From positions 1 to 6,694 of the forward strand of contig CAMJHX010000071.1 in the NCBI GenBank assembly GCA_946405655.1: a stretch of DNA of 6,694 bases. The letters are read 5' to 3'. The stretch's first letter is position 1; every line of letters starts with the position of its first letter. The DNA comes from an uncultured Clostridia bacterium. GTDB lineage: Bacteria > Bacillota > Clostridia > Oscillospirales > Oscillospiraceae. Under the pieces are notes generated by a model. The model did no database searches. It was not told where the DNA came from and worked only from the letters and a program-made list of their open reading frames with translations. This document shows positions 4,586-6,694 of this stretch, piece after piece. The position numbers were made by a program, and so were the translations under genes.

Positions 4586-6592
4586 TCAGGCCTTCGCCTT
4601 CGCCGCCTCATGCAGACGATACTGCTCGTCGAAGTGGGCTCTCGTCTTCCTGCCGATCAGGATGACGATCGCGACCATGCAGAGCACGGCGATCAGACCG
4701 GGGATGAACGCCTGACCGAAGTGGCCCTCGGTGAACAGTGTGCCGAACTGATAGACCAGGAAGGCGACGGTGTAGCCGGTGCCGAGCTGGAGACCGATGG
4801 CGCCCCAGAGCCAGCCCTTGCTCTTCATTTCGGAGTTCATCGCGCCGATGGCGGCGAAGCAGGGCGGGGTGTAGAGGTTGAAGAAGAGGTAGGCGAGCGC
4901 GGTGACGCTCGTGAGACCCATCGCCATCGCGACGTTGTTGGCGCCGCCGGTGAGGGCGAGCTCATCCACATCGATGAACGCGGTCAGACCATAGACGACC
5001 GCCAGCGTGCCGACGACGTTCTCCTTGGCGATGAAGCCGGTGATCGCGGCCGCCGCGAGCTGCCACACGCCGAAGCCGAGCGGGATCAGCAGGAAGGCGA
5101 AGGGAGAGGCGATGGAAGCGAGGATGGAGGTGTTCTCCATGCCCTCCTCCACGACCTGGAACTGCCAGTTGAAGGTCTGCATGATCTGCACGACGGTGTT
5201 GCAGATCAGGATGATCGTCGCAGCCTTGATGATGTAGGCCTTGGCGCGCTCCATCATGGACTTGAAGGCGAACTTCAGGCTCGGGACCTTGAACTTCGGC
5301 AGCTCCATGATGAAGAAGGACTTGCGGTACTTATAGCCGGTGATCGCCTTGATGAGCAGCGCGCCGAGGAAGATCAGCACGAGGCCGAAGAAGTAGCTCA
5401 GCAGGCTGACCCAGCCGGCGCCGGCGAAGAACGCGCCGGCAAAGAGCGCGATGACGGGGATCTTCGCGCCGCAGGGGATGAAGGTGGTGAGCATGGTCGT
5501 GGCTCTGCGCTCGCGCTCGTCGCGGATCGTGCGGCAGGACATGATCGCCGGGATGCCGCAGCCCGTGCCGATGACGACGGGGATGACGGATTTGCCGGAG
5601 AGACCGACGCGCTTGAAGATCGGGTCCATCACGGCGCTCACGCGCGCCATGTAGCCGCTGTCCTCGAGCAGAGCGATCAGGAAGTACATGACCATGACGA
5701 GCGGCAGGAAGCCGATGACGGCGCCGACGCCGCCGACAATGCCGTCCGCGAGGATCGCGGAGAGGATCGGGGGGCTGTTTTCCAGCTGGCCCGCAACCCA
5801 TTCCTGGAACATCTCAATGTAACCGACCAGCCAGTCGGCGATGATCGGGCCGAGCCATGCCTGGCTGACCCAGAAGACGAACCACATCACGGCCGCAAAG
5901 ACCAGAATGCCCGCCACGGGGTTCAGGAGAATCTTGTCGGCCGCGTCAGACTTGTTGACCTCGGAGGACTTGGTCTGGCGCTTCTCGATCTTGGAGACGA
6001 TGTCGTTGACGTACTTGTAGCGCTTGCGGTCTTCCTTGTCGACCGCGTTTTTGTCGTGCAGGTCAATGTCCGCCTGCAGGTACGGCGCCTTCTGCGTCGT
6101 GCCGTTCAGGGCGATGGCCTTCTCCACGACCTCGGCGAGACCCTTGTTCTCAATCGCGGTCGTGCTCACGACGGGGCAGCCGAGCTTCTTTTCCAGCGCG
6201 GCGACGTCGATCGTGGTCTTTTCCTTCTCATTGATGTCCGCCTTGTTCAGCGCGACGACCACGGGGATGCCGAGCTCGAGCAGCTGCGTCGTGAAAAACA
6301 GGCTGCGGCTCAGATTCGTCGCGTCCACGATGTTGATGATCGCGTCCGGATGCTCATTGCGGACATACTCGCTCGTGATGCCCTCCTCCGGCGTGAAGGG
6401 GGACATGGAGTAAGCGCCGGGCAGGTCGACCGCGATGGCCTCTGCGCCCTTCGTAAACTCGCTCTTGATCGGGTATTCCTTGCGTCCTACCGTAACGCCG
6501 CCCCAGTTGCCCACTTTTTCACTTCTGCCTGTGACGGCATTGTAAATCGTGGTTTTGCCGCTGTTGGGGTTGCCGGCAAAAGCAATTCTCAT
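4586..6592 (-). CDS. feoB: Ferrous iron transport protein B
   Basis: FeoB is the inner-membrane Fe(II) importer with a cytosolic GTPase domain. The 668-residue product shows G1 GNPNSGKT (residues 7-14), G2 region NWGGVTVG (29-36, Thr34), G3 DLPG (56-59), G4 NKAD (117-120) and G5 STTA (144-147). A charged helical linker (about 170-220) precedes the first membrane helix (near 225-243). The membrane part has two Gate-type regions with the conserved GTGCGIPAIM (Cys345) and FIPCGAKIPV (Cys374), and ends in a basic tail. It is shorter than E. coli FeoB (773 residues) but normal for Clostridia. ATG 6592 is chosen over the upstream GTG at 6652, because AGGAGG lies eight bases before it and the protein then opens directly with MRIAFAGNPNSGKT. 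The Cys-rich partner gene follows. A feoA gene may lie beyond the window edge. No Fur box is visible in the 102 bases upstream. Confidence 0.97.
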   Translation of the reverse strand: MRIAFAGNPNSGKTTIYNAVTGRSEKVGNWGGVTVGRKEYPIKSEFTKGAEAIAVDLPGAYSMSPFTPEEGITSEYVRNEHPDAIINIVDATNLSRSLFFTTQLLELGIPVVVALNKADINEKEKTTIDVAALEKKLGCPVVSTTAIENKGLAEVVEKAIALNGTTQKAPYLQADIDLHDKNAVDKEDRKRYKYVNDIVSKIEKRQTKSSEVNKSDAADKILLNPVAGILVFAAVMWFVFWVSQAWLGPIIADWLVGYIEMFQEWVAGQLENSPPILSAILADGIVGGVGAVIGFLPLVMVMYFLIALLEDSGYMARVSAVMDPIFKRVGLSGKSVIPVVIGTGCGIPAIMSCRTIRDERERRATTMLTTFIPCGAKIPVIALFAGAFFAGAGWVSLLSYFFGLVLIFLGALLIKAITGYKYRKSFFIMELPKFKVPSLKFAFKSMMERAKAYIIKAATIILICNTVVQIMQTFNWQFQVVEEGMENTSILASIASPFAFLLIPLGFGVWQLAAAAITGFIAKENVVGTLAVVYGLTAFIDVDELALTGGANNVAMAMGLTSVTALAYLFFNLYTPPCFAAIGAMNSEMKSKGWLWGAIGLQLGTGYTVAFLVYQFGTLFTEGHFGQAFIPGLIAVLCMVAIVILIGRKTRAHFDEQYRLHEAAKAKA

Positions 6593-6600
6593 ACAAACTT

Positions 6601-6606
6601 CCTCCT
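6601..6606 (-). promoter_or_regulatory. Ribosome binding site deciding the feoB start
   Basis: AGGAGG within AAAGGAGGAAG on the minus strand lies eight bases before ATG 6592. This favours it over the in-frame GTG at 6652, which has no such site. Confidence 0.85.
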
Positions 6607-6617
6607 TTATATTCAGC

Positions 6618-6651
6618 TGAGGCTGACGGGGAACGAACCCGTACCGCCTCA
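6618..6651 (-). promoter_or_regulatory. Hairpin upstream of feoB
   Basis: On the minus strand, TGAGGC (6651-6646) pairs with GCCTCA (6623-6618) and ACGGG (6642-6638) with CCCGT (6630-6626), with a 3/2 internal loop and the 7-base loop TTCGTTC. There is no T-tract, so it is not a terminator. It sits 11 bases before the feoB ribosome site and may shape the leader or the junction after an upstream gene. The inner arm resembles a tRNA T-arm but lacks the conserved loop A, and no tRNA can be folded around it. Confidence 0.45.
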
Positions 6652-6694
6652 CAGCAGCCCTTTTGGGTGCTTTTCACTTTGTTGTCCTCGCCTT
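6652..6694 (-). other. Window edge upstream of feoB: no gene assignable
   Basis: On the minus strand these 43 bases hold stops in two frames (TGA at 6676-6674 and at 6651-6649). Either could end a gene, such as feoA, that starts outside the window, but too few codons are visible to identify a product. No promoter is evident. Confidence 0.3.

Noticed and set aside
5331..5801. A 156-codon open frame within feoB, same strand, other frame
   Set aside because: It is an Arg/His/Pro-rich out-of-frame shadow of the FeoB membrane region, which is itself well conserved.
6626..6642. tRNA T-arm-like stem and loop upstream of feoB
   Set aside because: The loop TTCGTTC lacks the conserved A58. No D-arm, anticodon arm or matching acceptor stem is present around it.
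6655..6674. Terminator-like GCAGCCC/GGGTGC with TTTT on the plus strand
   Set aside because: The stem is short and bulged, and there is no plus-strand gene upstream of it for it to terminate.

Overview
The window looks like chromosomal DNA of a high-GC, Gram-positive anaerobe of the Clostridia, probably Oscillospiraceae-like. This is inference. It rests on GC-rich codon use, AGGAGG-type ribosome sites, sigma-A style promoters, a FeoB / FeoB-associated Cys-rich protein pair, and intergenic repeats of the 'GTCATTCTGAGCGAAG' type. No rRNA, tRNA or CRISPR array is visible.

Layout, left to right. Bases 2-727 (+) hold the C-terminal 241 codons of an Ala/Gln-rich, probably coiled-coil protein of unknown role, closed by a strong terminator. 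Next is a monocistronic gene for a stand-alone GMP synthase ATP-pyrophosphatase subunit (guaA-type, 846-1838, +) with its own promoter. The glutaminase domain normally fused to bacterial GuaA is absent. The last 15 bases of guaA, ATCGAGTACGAATAA (1824-1838), recur exactly at 3504-3518. Between the copies lies AT-richer DNA carrying one gene, an AAA-type ATPase with a C-terminal DUF4143 region (2087-3346, +). That gene has a near-consensus promoter followed at once by a perfect 13-bp palindrome, and a symmetric terminator lies just inside the left repeat. This is the signature of an element integrated at the 3' end of guaA, here only 1,680 bp per repeat unit and without a recognisable integrase.

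The right half is on the minus strand and concerns metal handling. Read in its own direction: feoB (ferrous iron transporter, 6592-4586), then a 59-residue FeoB-associated Cys-rich membrane protein (4551-4372) and a terminator. After an imperfect inverted pair of intergenic repeats comes a membrane-anchored heavy-metal-associated (HMA) protein with a GMHCSHC metal site (4169-3783). Last is a 50-residue single-pass membrane protein (3731-3579) with its own promoter and terminator. FeoB would import Fe(II) and its small Cys-rich partner would assist. The HMA protein could buffer or hand over a thiophilic metal at the membrane, but that link is inferred from proximity only.

The most notable observations are the guaA-3'-end insertion with a DUF4143 ATPase as sole cargo, the palindrome at that ATPase's predicted transcription start, and the split GMP synthase.
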